A program made the translations under genes and the position numbers. The notes under the pieces are model-generated. The model was not told where the DNA came from and searched no databases. It saw nothing but the letters and a program-made list of their open reading frames with translations. This document shows positions 25,515 through 33,993 of a stretch of DNA of 64,000 bases, one piece after another. Positions within the stretch are counted from its first letter, which is position 1. The number at the start of each line of letters is the position of its first letter. The DNA is taken from NCBI GenBank assembly GCA_020401865.1, contig JADCAS010000001.1, forward strand, positions 1 through 64,000. Reading direction: 5' to 3'. Source of the DNA: Phenylobacterium sp. (GTDB taxonomy: Bacteria; Pseudomonadota; Alphaproteobacteria; Caulobacterales; Caulobacteraceae).

Positions 25515-27284
25515 ATGATGCCAGACGCTTACACTCCGCCCGCCGGCAGGGCTGCCCGGGGAGGCGCCGCCGACCTGATGGGCTCGAGCGCCTCGTCCGA
25601 CGCCCTCAAACTTCTGAGCGAAGGTCTCGCGGAACAGAGAAATCGTCTGGTCGCCCCGCTCCTTGACCGCGCCGTCTTTCACATCAAGGCGCATGAACCG
25701 GAGAAGGCTGCCGCCCTGGCGCTCGAGGCGCTGGGAATTGATGAACGTAGTGGGATCGGCTGGCATGTTCTGGCCATCGCGCAGGAGGGCTGCGGGGACT
25801 TCACCACTTCGCTGAGCTGCTATGAGGCGGCGCTGAAGCTCCTCCCCGACGACCCTGATATCCTGACCAACCTGGGGCGGCTGGCCATAAGGATGGGTAT
25901 GCACCCGGTGGCGGAACAACTGTTCCTTCACTTCCTGTCCCGGAAGCCCGAAGACCCAGAAGGTATCAATAATCTGGCGCTCGCCATGGCGTCGCAGGGC
26001 CATAACCAAAAGGCCATTGCGCTGCTCAAGGATTTCATCTCTCGACACCCGACCCACGCCAACCTCTGGAACAGCCTCGCGGGCATGTTGGCGGGGGAGG
26101 GAGATATCGAGAACGCCAGGGTCTTCTACCGGGAGGCCCTCCGCCTGAGTCCCCGCCTTGCCAGGGCCCGCTACAATCTCGGTTCCCTGTGGCTTGACAC
26201 AGGCGATCCTCGCTCGGCGCTCAGAGAGTTCGAGAGCGCCCTTAAGCGGCCTCTCGCCGCCCACGAAAAGGCGATGATGACCATGACCCGGGGGCTGGCC
26301 CAGTTGGCCATTGGACGGATTGCTGAGGGTTGGGAGAACTACGAAGCCCGCAATGACGTCCAATTCCCCGAAGGCACCTTTTTCGCAGTCAAAGGGTCAA
26401 GATGGAAGCCGGGCGCTCCCCTAGCGGGCGCGTCGCTTCTGCTCGTCGGTGAGCAGGGCCTCGGAGACGAGGTCCTGTTTGCGAATATCCTGCCCGATGT
26501 GCTGGAGAGCCTCGGGCCGGAAGGGCGCCTGACCCTGGCGGTTGAGCCCAGGCTGGCGGCGCTCATGTCCCGGAGTTTTCCGACCGTGCGGGTTGAGACC
26601 CACAGGACGGTCCACGCCGCCGGTCGCATCGTGAGGTTGGTTCCAGCCCTGGACACGGGCGACATAGAGATCGGATGCTGGTCACCAATGGCCTCGCTTC
26701 TCGGTCAGTTCCGCAGCCGGGTGGAAGACTTCCCGCAAAGGACGGGCTACCTGCATCCGGCGCCGGAGCGGGTCGCCTACTGGCGTGAGGCCTTGGCCGG
26801 CGCACTGTCTGGCCCGAAGGTAGGTCTGCTCTGGAAAAGCGGGGTTAGCACGCGAGAACGTAGCCGCTTCTTCTCGCTCTTCGACGCCTGGGAGCCGATT
26901 CTTCGGACGCCCGGCGTCACATTCGTGAACCTTCAGTACGATGACTGCGAGGCGGAGCTGCAGCTGGCCAGGGAGCGTTTCGGGGTCGAGATCTGGAACC
27001 CGCCGGGCATTGACCTCAAGCAGGACCTAGATGACCTGACCGCCCTGTCCAGCGCGCTTGACCTTGTGATCGGCTTCTCAAACGCGACCTTCAACCTCGC
27101 CGCCGCCGCAGGCGCGCCCGCCTGGCTGATCGCCGCCAAGGGCGCCTGGACCGCCCTCGGGACCGATAGATACCCTTGGTATCCCCAGGTCCGGCTCTAC
27201 CAGCCCGCCGCCTTCGCCGAATGGGGACCGGTGATGGATCGGGTCGCCGGGGACCTCGCCCGCGAATTCGGCGCGAGGGTCTGA
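25515..27284 (+). CDS. flmG: FlmG-like TPR flagellin glycosyltransferase
   Basis: 589 residues. Residues about 45-290 are tetratricopeptide repeats, for example LWNSLAGMLAGEGDIENARVF and ARYNLGSLWLDTGDPRSALREF. From about residue 310 comes a GT-B type glycosyltransferase-like domain with LLLVGEQGLGDEVLFANILP, KVGLLWKSG and the late DLVIGFSNATFNLAAAAGAP. This layout and length match FlmG of Caulobacter and Brevundimonas, in which the TPR part binds flagellin and the C-terminal part transfers a sugar. Position next to flbT and the flagellins supports it. The donor sugar is uncertain. The start codon choice (25515 or the adjacent ATG) is open. Confidence 0.75.
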   Translation: MMPDAYTPPAGRAARGGAADLMGSSASSDALKLLSEGLAEQRNRLVAPLLDRAVFHIKAHEPEKAAALALEALGIDERSGIGWHVLAIAQEGCGDFTTSLSCYEAALKLLPDDPDILTNLGRLAIRMGMHPVAEQLFLHFLSRKPEDPEGINNLALAMASQGHNQKAIALLKDFISRHPTHANLWNSLAGMLAGEGDIENARVFYREALRLSPRLARARYNLGSLWLDTGDPRSALREFESALKRPLAAHEKAMMTMTRGLAQLAIGRIAEGWENYEARNDVQFPEGTFFAVKGSRWKPGAPLAGASLLLVGEQGLGDEVLFANILPDVLESLGPEGRLTLAVEPRLAALMSRSFPTVRVETHRTVHAAGRIVRLVPALDTGDIEIGCWSPMASLLGQFRSRVEDFPQRTGYLHPAPERVAYWREALAGALSGPKVGLLWKSGVSTRERSRFFSLFDAWEPILRTPGVTFVNLQYDDCEAELQLARERFGVEIWNPPGIDLKQDLDDLTALSSALDLVIGFSNATFNLAAAAGAPAWLIAAKGAWTALGTDRYPWYPQVRLYQPAAFAEWGPVMDRVAGDLAREFGARV

Positions 27285-27297
27285 TCGACGGCGTCGG

Positions 27298-27322
27298 CTG
27301 CAGGGACGAAGCGGCTTGAATG
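27298..27322. repeat. Direct repeat, left of moxR
   Basis: CTGCAGGGACGA followed by a 13-base tail ending TTGAATG. It matches 28287-28312 over about 22 of 26 positions with one gap. The two copies bracket the MoxR gene. Confidence 0.4.
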
Positions 27323-27407
27323 TCGCCGTCCAGCCTTTAGTGTGCCCGCAGGTTTGAAACATTTTTCGGGCGTCCGTCCAAAGGGCCGGCGTTTTCGGGG
27401 AGCCCAG

Positions 27408-28277
27408 ATGAGCCAGCGTTTTGAAGGCACCGACAATTATGTCGCCACCGACGATCTCAAGGTGGCCGTCAACGCCGCCATCGCCCTTGAGCGGCCCCTG
27501 CTGATCAAGGGCGAACCCGGCACCGGAAAGACCGTGCTGGCCTACGAGGTCGCCAAGGCTCTCGACGCTGAACTGATCACCTGGCACATCAAGTCCACGA
27601 CCAAGGCTCATCAGGGCCTCTACGAGTACGACGCCGTCACCCGCCTGCGGGACAGCCAGCTGGGCGATGAGCGGGTCAAGGACGTCCGCAACTACATCAA
27701 GAAGGGCAAGCTCTGGGAGGCCTTCACCGCCCCGAAGCGCCCGGTCCTGCTGATCGACGAGATCGACAAGGCGGACATCGAGTTCCCGAACGACCTCCTG
27801 CAGGAGCTCGATCGGATGGAGTTCTACGTCTACGAGACCAACGAGACGATCCGCGCCGAGATCCGGCCCGTGGTGATCATCACGTCGAACAACGAGAAGG
27901 AGCTGCCGGACGCCTTCCTGCGCCGCTGCTTTTTCCACTACATCCGCTTCCCCGAGGCGGAGACGATGAATGACATCGTCGAGGTCCACTATCCGGGCAT
28001 CAAGCAGAAGCTGGTCTCCGAGGCCCTGCGCATCTTCTACGACATGCGCAAGGTGCCGGGCCTGAAAAAGAAGCCTTCCACCTCCGAGCTGCTCGACTGG
28101 CTGAAGCTCCTCATGGTGGAGGACATCAGCGACGAGATGCTCAAGGAGCGCGATCCCACCAAGCTGATCCCGCCTCTGCACGGCGCCCTCCTGAAGAACG
28201 AGCAGGACGTCCAGCTGTTCGAGCGCCTTGCCTTCCTGGCCCGTCGCGAGAGCGGCCCGCCCCGCCCCGGCCAGTAA
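27408..28277 (+). CDS. MoxR family AAA ATPase
   Basis: 289 residues from the ATG at 27408, which has GGGGAG about 5 nt upstream. MoxR ATPases act as chaperones, often with VWA-domain partners. Walker A is GEPGTGKT (about residue 37), Walker B is VLLIDEIDKAD, and sensor 1 is IITSNNEKELPDAFLRR. No VWA-domain (CoxE-type) partner gene follows directly; the next gene is on the other strand, after a bidirectional terminator. Short direct repeats lie on each side of this gene. Confidence 0.92.
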   Translation: MSQRFEGTDNYVATDDLKVAVNAAIALERPLLIKGEPGTGKTVLAYEVAKALDAELITWHIKSTTKAHQGLYEYDAVTRLRDSQLGDERVKDVRNYIKKGKLWEAFTAPKRPVLLIDEIDKADIEFPNDLLQELDRMEFYVYETNETIRAEIRPVVIITSNNEKELPDAFLRRCFFHYIRFPEAETMNDIVEVHYPGIKQKLVSEALRIFYDMRKVPGLKKKPSTSELLDWLKLLMVEDISDEMLKERDPTKLIPPLHGALLKNEQDVQLFERLAFLARRESGPPRPGQ

Positions 28278-28286
28278 AGCCCCGGC

Positions 28287-28312
28287 CTGCAGGGACGACG
28301 CAGCCCTGAATG
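28287..28312. repeat. Direct repeat, right of moxR
   Basis: CTGCAGGGACGA followed by a 14-base tail ending CTGAATG, the partner of 27298-27322. It begins 10 bp after the moxR stop. Confidence 0.4.
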
Positions 28313-28316
28313 GAAG

Positions 28317-28344
28317 ACGCCCCGGCCTCACGACCGGGGCGTTT
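28317..28344. terminator. Bidirectional terminator
   Basis: ACGCCCCGG - 8 nt loop - CCGGGGCGT followed by TT on the plus strand. It lies 40 bp after the moxR stop and 26 bp after the stop of the converging gene, so it can end both transcripts. The T tract is short in both directions. Confidence 0.7.
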
Positions 28345-28369
28345 GCATTTCCGGACCTTCCGTGAAGGC

Positions 28370-28738
28370 TCAGGCCTTCTGGACCTCGACGATCTTGTAG
28401 GTCAGGGGTTGGCCGTCCTCATCCGTCACGGTGACGTACTCACCGACCACGAAACGATGATCACCGAGACGGTGAACCGGCTCGTCATCGTCGCTGGAGT
28501 CCGAGTCGTAGTCGAAGAACCAGTTCTGGCCCCGGCGCGCCAGGCGGCCGATTACGGGATCTTCGTCCGGGGCGAAACGGCGGACGGAACAGTCCGCACG
28601 CACCTTCGAAAAGGTCTCTGCGTCCAGCAGGCCCTCTCCGGTGAGCGGCGCGGTAAGGGTGTAGCCTCGGCGGTCGTCGCCGCCGAACTCGGAACCGGGA
28701 TTGCGGGCGAGCCGCATGACGATGCGCGACAGGGACAT
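28370..28738 (-). CDS. Conserved hypothetical protein, acidic loop
   Basis: 122 residues. The first part, ARNPGSEFGGDDRRGYTLTAPLTGEGLLD, looks like a conserved domain of small alphaproteobacterial proteins. A central acidic stretch (DYDSDSSDDDEP) is followed by a small beta-rich segment (HRFVVGEYVTVTDEDGQPLTYKIVEV). There is no signal peptide or membrane helix. I do not recognise a function. It lies 11 bp after the universal stress protein gene on the same strand, so it is probably co-transcribed with it. Confidence 0.7.
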   Translation of the reverse strand: MSLSRIVMRLARNPGSEFGGDDRRGYTLTAPLTGEGLLDAETFSKVRADCSVRRFAPDEDPVIGRLARRGQNWFFDYDSDSSDDDEPVHRLGDHRFVVGEYVTVTDEDGQPLTYKIVEVQKA

Positions 28739-28749
28739 GCGCGAAACCT

Positions 28750-29562
28750 CTAGTGGGACAGGAAGAGTGACGGCGCTTCCGCCGCAAGCAGCGATCGGGT
28801 GGTACCTCCGAAGATGAATTCCTGCAACCTGGGGTGACCAAAGGCTCCCGCGACCAGCAGGTTGGCGCCCACCCTTTTGACGGCCCCAAGCAGCAGGCTG
28901 GCGGCCTCACCCTTGTCGCCCAGGACCTCGATCTCCGCCTGGACCCCGCGGGCGGCGTAATAGGCCTGAAGCCTGGCCGGATCAAAGTGCCGGGAGGTGG
29001 CCCGGGGCGCGGCGAGCAACACCACCCGGGCGGCCTTCTCCAGCAAAGGCAGGGCGAGTCGCGCCGCGCGGCTGGCCTCCTTACCGCCATCCCAGGCCAC
29101 GGCGACTACGCCCCCGGCCTCGAAGCCCTTGCGGGCGATCAGAACAGGCCTTTGTTCGTCGGCGACGATCTGCTGGAAGCACTCGGCCAGGGGACCGCGT
29201 CCGCGCGCCGGGTCATCCCCGAAAATCACCAGGTCCGATAGCCGCGCCTCCGCCGACAGCGCCGCCCACACCGGGCTTTGAAGGGCGACGAAGGTCTTCT
29301 TGGCGTAATCGCAGGCCTCGTAGGCAGCCCTCGATCGGGCCTCTCCAGTGGCTGCGGCCTGCCTGAGGGTCTCGATGGCCGTAGTCTGGATGCCGCCGAG
29401 ATAACCCTCGCCCAGCCAGGGCATGATGTCAGCCACGTCCGCCGGCGCGAAGACGGCGGAGACCTCGGCGTCGAAGGGCCCCGCCGCCTTCACGGCGGCG
29501 GACAGGACGGCGGCGTCACCCTCGGCGCCCGCCAGCGGCGCCATCACCCTCGCCCAGCTCAT
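28750..29562 (-). CDS. Universal stress protein (tandem UspA)
   Basis: 270 residues with two UspA-like halves. The second half is better preserved and ends with GAFGHPRLQEFIFGGTTRSLL, the phosphate-binding signature of nucleotide-binding UspA. The first half is degenerate, with LSDLVIFGDD in place of the usual loop. These proteins help survival under stress; binding partners are unknown. The ATG has GGGAGAAG 4 nt upstream. It is followed by the acidic hypothetical gene and is divergent from the HD protein gene. Confidence 0.9.
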   Translation of the reverse strand: MSWARVMAPLAGAEGDAAVLSAAVKAAGPFDAEVSAVFAPADVADIMPWLGEGYLGGIQTTAIETLRQAAATGEARSRAAYEACDYAKKTFVALQSPVWAALSAEARLSDLVIFGDDPARGRGPLAECFQQIVADEQRPVLIARKGFEAGGVVAVAWDGGKEASRAARLALPLLEKAARVVLLAAPRATSRHFDPARLQAYYAARGVQAEIEVLGDKGEAASLLLGAVKRVGANLLVAGAFGHPRLQEFIFGGTTRSLLAAEAPSLFLSH

Positions 29563-29673
29563 GAAGCTTCTCCCTGGTTCCTGTGGACCCTAGGCCGACA
29601 GCCTGCGCACCGTCATTGATCTTTCTCAAGCCCCGGTGCACCTGTCGGCCATGATCGACCTTGGAGATCTGCA

Positions 29674-30309
29674 GTGAAGCGCGCCGCCGCAAGCCCTCCG
29701 CGGGCCTGGCAGCGCATGCTGTCGGGACGCCGCCTGGACCTTCTGGACCCTTCCCCCCTCGACATCGAGATCGAAGACATCGCCCATGGCCTCGCCCGGG
29801 TGGCGCGCTGGAACGGCCAGACCACCGGCGACCACGCCTTCTCGGTGGCCCAGCACTCCCTGGTGGTCGAGGAGATCTGCCTTCACCTTCGCCCGGACCT
29901 CGACCCGCGCTGGCGGCTGGCGGCCCTCCTGCACGACGCCTCCGAGTACGTCATCGGGGACATGATCAGTCCCTTCAAGGCGGCCCTGGGGTACGATTAC
30001 AAGGCGATCGAGCACCGGCTGGAGCAGGCGATCCACATTCGGTTCGGTCTGCCCGCCCGGACGCCCGCCGAGATCCGCAAGCTGATCAAGACCGCTGACA
30101 GGGTGTGCGCCTTCTTCGAGGCCGTCCAGCTGGCAGGTTTCGGGCGGGAGGAGTCCGTCACCCTGTTCGGCGCCCCGCCCCCCGGCTACGCCATCGAGAT
30201 CGAGCCCCTGGCCCCGGCCCCAGCTCAGGCCCTCTATGTGGAGCGGTTCCATTTCCTGTCGGAAGCGGCCGGGTTCGGAGCGGCGGCTCCGCACCGCCAG
30301 GCGGGCTAG
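29674..30309 (+). CDS. HD-domain phosphohydrolase (YfbR-like)
   Basis: 211 residues from a GTG start with GGAGA 6 nt upstream. The metal-binding HD motifs are visible: GDHAFSVAQHSLVV (first His), LLHDASEYVIGD (His-Asp pair) and IKTADRVCAFFEA (last Asp). This layout fits the YfbR group, which acts as 5'-nucleotidases on dNMPs, but the activity is not proved by sequence. Three bases separate it from the NrtR-like gene, so they form an operon. Confidence 0.85.
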   Translation: MKRAAASPPRAWQRMLSGRRLDLLDPSPLDIEIEDIAHGLARVARWNGQTTGDHAFSVAQHSLVVEEICLHLRPDLDPRWRLAALLHDASEYVIGDMISPFKAALGYDYKAIEHRLEQAIHIRFGLPARTPAEIRKLIKTADRVCAFFEAVQLAGFGREESVTLFGAPPPGYAIEIEPLAPAPAQALYVERFHFLSEAAGFGAAAPHRQAG

Positions 30310-30312
30310 TCC

Positions 30313-31263
30313 ATGCCCCAGCGTATCGTCATCGGTCTTTCGGCGGTGGTCGCCGCGGTTTCCGAGGGCGAGGCCCGCATGCTGACGGTTCGCTCATCGG
30401 GCCAACCGGCCGCCCTGCCCTTCGGACCGTTCGATCCCGAGGCCGACCGCACCTTCGAGATCGCTCTCAGGTCCTTCGTCTCGGCGCAGACGGGGTTTGA
30501 CCCCGGCTATGTGGAGCAACTCTACACCTTCGGCGACAAGGGCCGGGACGCCCCCCTGGCCGCCGTGGACGGCTCGGCGGCGGCGAGGGTCATCTCCGTC
30601 GGCTATCTGGGCCTGACAGCCCGCGCGGACACAGCGGCCCAGCAGGGCGCCTCCTGGTCGGCCTTCACCGGCTTCTTCCCTTGGGAAGACTGGCGCGAGG
30701 GACGCCCCGAGGCCCTGGTCAGTATAGAGCCGGCGCTCCGCAACTGGGCGGGACAGAGCGCAACCCGCCTAGCGCGCGCGCGCCTGCTGTTTGCCCTGGA
30801 CGATGCGCCATGGAACGAGGAGCGGGCCCTTGAGCGCTACGAACTGCTCTATGAGGCGGGGCTGGCGCCGGAGGCAGCGCGGGACCGAGGCGAGGCGCCG
30901 GACCCTGCCATCGCCCGGCTTGGCCCGGCCCTGGGCGAGCCCATGCTCTCGGACCACCGGCGGATTCTCGCCACCGCCCTCTCACGGCTTCGGGGCAAGC
31001 TGAAGTACCGACCGGTCATCTTCGAGATGATGCCGGAGGCCTTTACCCTTTCAGCCCTGCAACGGGCGGTTGAGGCGGTCGCAGGGGTTTCCCTGCACAA
31101 GCAGAATTTCCGCCGGGCGCTGGAGCGCTCAGGCCTGGTCGAGGGCCTGGGCCGCCTCGATCAGGAGACCGGCGGACGGCCTGCAGAGCTGTTCCGGTTC
31201 CGCCGGGAGATCCTCTCCGCCCGGCCCGCCTCCGGCCTGTCCCTGCCCCTGCTCAGGGACTGA
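30313..31263 (+). CDS. NrtR-like regulator with degenerate Nudix domain
   Basis: 316 residues. The N-terminal half (1-165) has a Nudix-like fold, but the Nudix box is degenerate: the region PFGPFDPEADRTFEIAL lacks the catalytic REuxEE glutamates, so it probably senses a nucleotide rather than cleaving it. The C-terminal half (about 220-290) reads LRGKLKYRPVIFEMMPEAFTLSALQR...KQNFRRAL, the winged helix typical of NrtR-type proteins. NrtR proteins sense ADP-ribose and control NAD metabolism. Here the partner is an HD phosphohydrolase rather than an NAD gene. Confidence 0.8.
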   Translation: MPQRIVIGLSAVVAAVSEGEARMLTVRSSGQPAALPFGPFDPEADRTFEIALRSFVSAQTGFDPGYVEQLYTFGDKGRDAPLAAVDGSAAARVISVGYLGLTARADTAAQQGASWSAFTGFFPWEDWREGRPEALVSIEPALRNWAGQSATRLARARLLFALDDAPWNEERALERYELLYEAGLAPEAARDRGEAPDPAIARLGPALGEPMLSDHRRILATALSRLRGKLKYRPVIFEMMPEAFTLSALQRAVEAVAGVSLHKQNFRRALERSGLVEGLGRLDQETGGRPAELFRFRREILSARPASGLSLPLLRD

Positions 31264-31324
31264 AGACCGCACTGGCGCACGTCATGATGTTCTGTTTTTG
31301 TTCCTTCCCCTCCGGGAGGAACTC

Positions 31325-31543
31325 TTGCGCCGCATCCGCCGACAGCTGCATCGCCGACGCGACCTCGACGGCCAGCCGCTCTACCTCATGATCCGGGCCG
31401 CATCGAGGGACCGGCCCCATCGGTTTCTCGATCCCGCCGATGTCCCGGACTTCGAGGGCGAGAGCGCCTGGTTCGAGATCGAGGTCCTCGCTGGGGGCGG
31501 GCTGCGATTTCTGCGCCGGATCGACGGACCTCTGGCGGACTGA
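31325..31543 (+). CDS. Small basic hypothetical protein
   Basis: 72 residues from a TTG start at 31325, chosen because GGGAGGAA lies directly upstream with normal spacing; a longer frame from 31070 overlaps the NrtR-like gene. The N-terminal half is very basic (RRIRRQLHRRRDLDG) and the C-terminal half is acidic then beta-like (FEGESAWFEIEVLAGGGLRFLRRIDG). No known family. It lies 61 bp after the NrtR-like gene and 63 bp before the CurA-type gene, all on the plus strand. Confidence 0.55.
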   Translation: MRRIRRQLHRRRDLDGQPLYLMIRAASRDRPHRFLDPADVPDFEGESAWFEIEVLAGGGLRFLRRIDGPLAD

Positions 31544-31606
31544 CCCTTTCGCGCTTGGCCGGGGGCCGCCCCTCGCCTATCGAGGTTTCAAACAAAGGAA
31601 ACGCCA

Positions 31607-32584
31607 ATGACCATCGCCCGCCAGGTTCATCTCGTCCGCCGCCCCAGCGGGGTTCCCGTTCCCGGGGACTTCGCCGTCATTGAAGCCCGGGTTCCCGACG
31701 CCGGCGAGGGCGAAATCCAGGTCGAGGGGCTGATCCTCTCGGTGGATCCCTACATGCGGCCTCGCCTCGACGCCGACCAGAAGCTGGGCGAGGCCATGGC
31801 CGGCGGCGGCATCGGCCGGGTCGTGCAGTCGCGTAACCCGAAGTTCCGGGAGGGCGACATCGTCCGGCACGGTCAGGGCTTCTCCGAACGGTTCAACAGC
31901 GACGGCCGTGGCGTCCAGGTGCTCAATCCGGACCCGGAGTTGCCCCTCAGCGTCTACATGCACGCCCTGGGCGGCACCGGGATCACGGCCTATGGCGGTC
32001 TCCTGGAAACGGGCGCTCTGAAGGACGGCGAGCAGGTCTTCGTCTCCACCGCAGCCGGCGCGGTCGGCTCCGTCGCCGCCCAGATCGCCCGGATCAAGGG
32101 CTGCTACGTGATCGGCTCCACGGGCTCGGACGACAAGAAGCGCTGGCTCCTGGAGGAGGCGGGCCTCAATGCAGCCATCAACTATCGCTCCGAGAACCTG
32201 CGCACCGCCCTGAAGGCCGCCGCGCCCAAGGGGATCGACGTCTATTTCGAGAATGTCGGCGGGGCGCACCTCGACGCCGCCCTCGCCTGCATGAACCTGC
32301 GCGGCCGGATCGCCGTCTGCGGCATGATCTCGACCTACAACGGCGACCGCGAGGGTGTGCGGAACCTGTCGGTGATGATCTACGGCCGTATGCGGATGGA
32401 GGGCTTTGTCGCCTCCGACTTCCCCCATCTCCAGGAGCAGTTTCAGTCCGACATGACCGGCTGGCTGAAGTCGGGCCAGATCCGCTACCAGGAAACCGTT
32501 CTGGAAGGGTTCGAGCGCGCGCCGGAGGCTTTGATCGGCCTGTTCGAGGGCCGCAATGCGGGCAAGATGCTGGTCCGGCTCTAG
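31607..32584 (+). CDS. NADP-dependent oxidoreductase, CurA/MDR type
   Basis: 325 residues, a zinc-free medium-chain reductase of the CurA/leukotriene B4 12-hydroxydehydrogenase group that reduces alkenals and enones with NADPH. Markers are VDPYMRPRL near residue 46, the cofactor loop STAAGAVGSVAAQIA and YFENVGGAHLDAAL. AAAGGAAA lies before the ATG. It converges on the sterol desaturase gene with a single base between the stops. Substrate unknown. Confidence 0.92.
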   Translation: MTIARQVHLVRRPSGVPVPGDFAVIEARVPDAGEGEIQVEGLILSVDPYMRPRLDADQKLGEAMAGGGIGRVVQSRNPKFREGDIVRHGQGFSERFNSDGRGVQVLNPDPELPLSVYMHALGGTGITAYGGLLETGALKDGEQVFVSTAAGAVGSVAAQIARIKGCYVIGSTGSDDKKRWLLEEAGLNAAINYRSENLRTALKAAAPKGIDVYFENVGGAHLDAALACMNLRGRIAVCGMISTYNGDREGVRNLSVMIYGRMRMEGFVASDFPHLQEQFQSDMTGWLKSGQIRYQETVLEGFERAPEALIGLFEGRNAGKMLVRL

Positions 32585-32585
32585 G

Positions 32586-33503
32586 CTACTCCGCTGGCGT
32601 CTGGGCAGCGGACTGCCGGGCGGCCCAGCGGGCGCGCAGACTCTCGCTGGTGTCTCGGCTTCCGTCGGGGCTCCAGCCCGGAGGGCCGAAGAGGTATCCG
32701 ACAACCTCCCGTAGCGATCGGGCCGACGCCAGGTCGCGTCCGATGGCGATCCATTCGTGGAAGGCCACGGTCAGGATGTTGAAGCTACCCAGGTTGCGGA
32801 TCAGGCCGTACCGGGGCCTTTCCGCGTCCATTTCGGCCTGGAATGTGCCGAACATCTTGTCCCAGATGATCAGGATGCCGGCATAGTTCCGGTCCAGGTA
32901 CCGAGGGTTGCGCGCATGGTGCACCCGATGGTGCGACGGGGTGTTGAACACAGCCTCGAACCAGGCCGGCATACGCCCCACAGCCTCGGTGTGGATCCAG
33001 AACTGGTAGACGAGGCTGATCCCCTGCTGGATGAGGATCTGCGCCGGCGAGAATCCGAGGAAGGCCAGGGGCAGCCAGAGAAGCCACGTCCCGACCAGGC
33101 TTCCGGTCCAGGTCTGCCGCAGGGCCGTCGACAGGTTGTAATGCTGGGAGGAGTGGTGGTTGACGTGCGCCGCCCACCAGAACCGCCGCTCGTGGCTCAG
33201 CCGGTGGAAGACATAGTAGATCAGGTCATCGAGGAAGAATATCGCCACCCAGCCCCACCAGGCGGTGAACGGCACGGTGAAGATCCGGTGCTCCCAGGCC
33301 CAGACCGTGGCCGCGAAAACAAGGCCCGCTGTCAGGAGAGCGGGTACGCCGCGCAAAAGACCCATGGCAAGGGAGGTCAGGGTATCCCTGGCCTCGTACT
33401 CGGCCCTGGCCAGACGCAGACGCCCCAGACCGATCTCAAGCAGGATCGCGAGAATGAAGAAGGGGATGGCCAGCTTCACCGGATCGAAAGGGGCTTCCAG
33501 CAT
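32586..33503 (-). CDS. Sterol desaturase family protein
   Basis: 305 residues, a membrane di-iron hydroxylase/desaturase. The histidine clusters are all present: FHRLSHERRFWW, HVNHHSSQHYN and HHRVHHARNP. Several membrane helices flank them. The substrate may be a sterol-like, hopanoid or lipid compound and is not defined. The ATG at 33503 overlaps the stop of the preceding gene (TGATG), so the two are translationally coupled. A longer frame upstream is discarded for this reason. Confidence 0.88.
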   Translation of the reverse strand: MLEAPFDPVKLAIPFFILAILLEIGLGRLRLARAEYEARDTLTSLAMGLLRGVPALLTAGLVFAATVWAWEHRIFTVPFTAWWGWVAIFFLDDLIYYVFHRLSHERRFWWAAHVNHHSSQHYNLSTALRQTWTGSLVGTWLLWLPLAFLGFSPAQILIQQGISLVYQFWIHTEAVGRMPAWFEAVFNTPSHHRVHHARNPRYLDRNYAGILIIWDKMFGTFQAEMDAERPRYGLIRNLGSFNILTVAFHEWIAIGRDLASARSLREVVGYLFGPPGWSPDGSRDTSESLRARWAARQSAAQTPAE

Positions 33504-33925
33504 CACATTGTCTCCGGCGCCCATCCCGCCAGGGCGGGACGCGCAAGGCGGGGGCTGACGCCGGACAGACTGAGGTGCAGGCGGCCGTCGCGGACCGGCG
33601 CTGCGGCGGCCTCGGTCCAGGCGAGGTCGCGGGCCACCCAGGCGTCGCCGAGACGAAACAGGTAGAGGGCGCGGGCGCCGGAACGGGCCAGGGCCGCGTC
33701 GCCATCGCCAGCCAGCCACACCCGGTCAATCGGTGCATCGGGATAGTCGTCCGCCAGGAGGGCGCGCGCCGCCGCCTCATTCAGGGGCGGGGTCGATCGC
33801 GAAAGGCGCGCTGCAGCCGCCAGAGCGACGATCAAGAGGACCGCGACGCCAGAGACGGCCAGCTGGCTCAGGAAGGCGGTGATGGGAATGGCGGGCTCCT
33901 CTGGCGCCCGAGAGTCGGGCGCCAC
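33503..33925 (-). CDS. Membrane-anchored hypothetical coupled to sterol desaturase
   Basis: 140 residues from a GTG at 33925. A single transmembrane helix lies at about residues 18-40 (LSQLAVSGVAVLLIVALAAAAR). The rest is a small soluble domain with DYPDAPIDRVWLAGDGDAALARSG and LYLFRLGDAWVARDL. No family is recognised. The one-base overlap with the sterol desaturase suggests a partnership, for example an electron-transfer or scaffold role, but nothing in the sequence proves it. Confidence 0.65.
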   Translation of the reverse strand: MAPDSRAPEEPAIPITAFLSQLAVSGVAVLLIVALAAAARLSRSTPPLNEAAARALLADDYPDAPIDRVWLAGDGDAALARSGARALYLFRLGDAWVARDLAWTEAAAAPVRDGRLHLSLSGVSPRLARPALAGWAPETM

Positions 33926-33993
33926 GCAGGGGGCGTCAAGCGGGACCCAGCGGAAGCTTGACGGCGGCGTCGGTCACAGGCTGTCTTCCGGAC

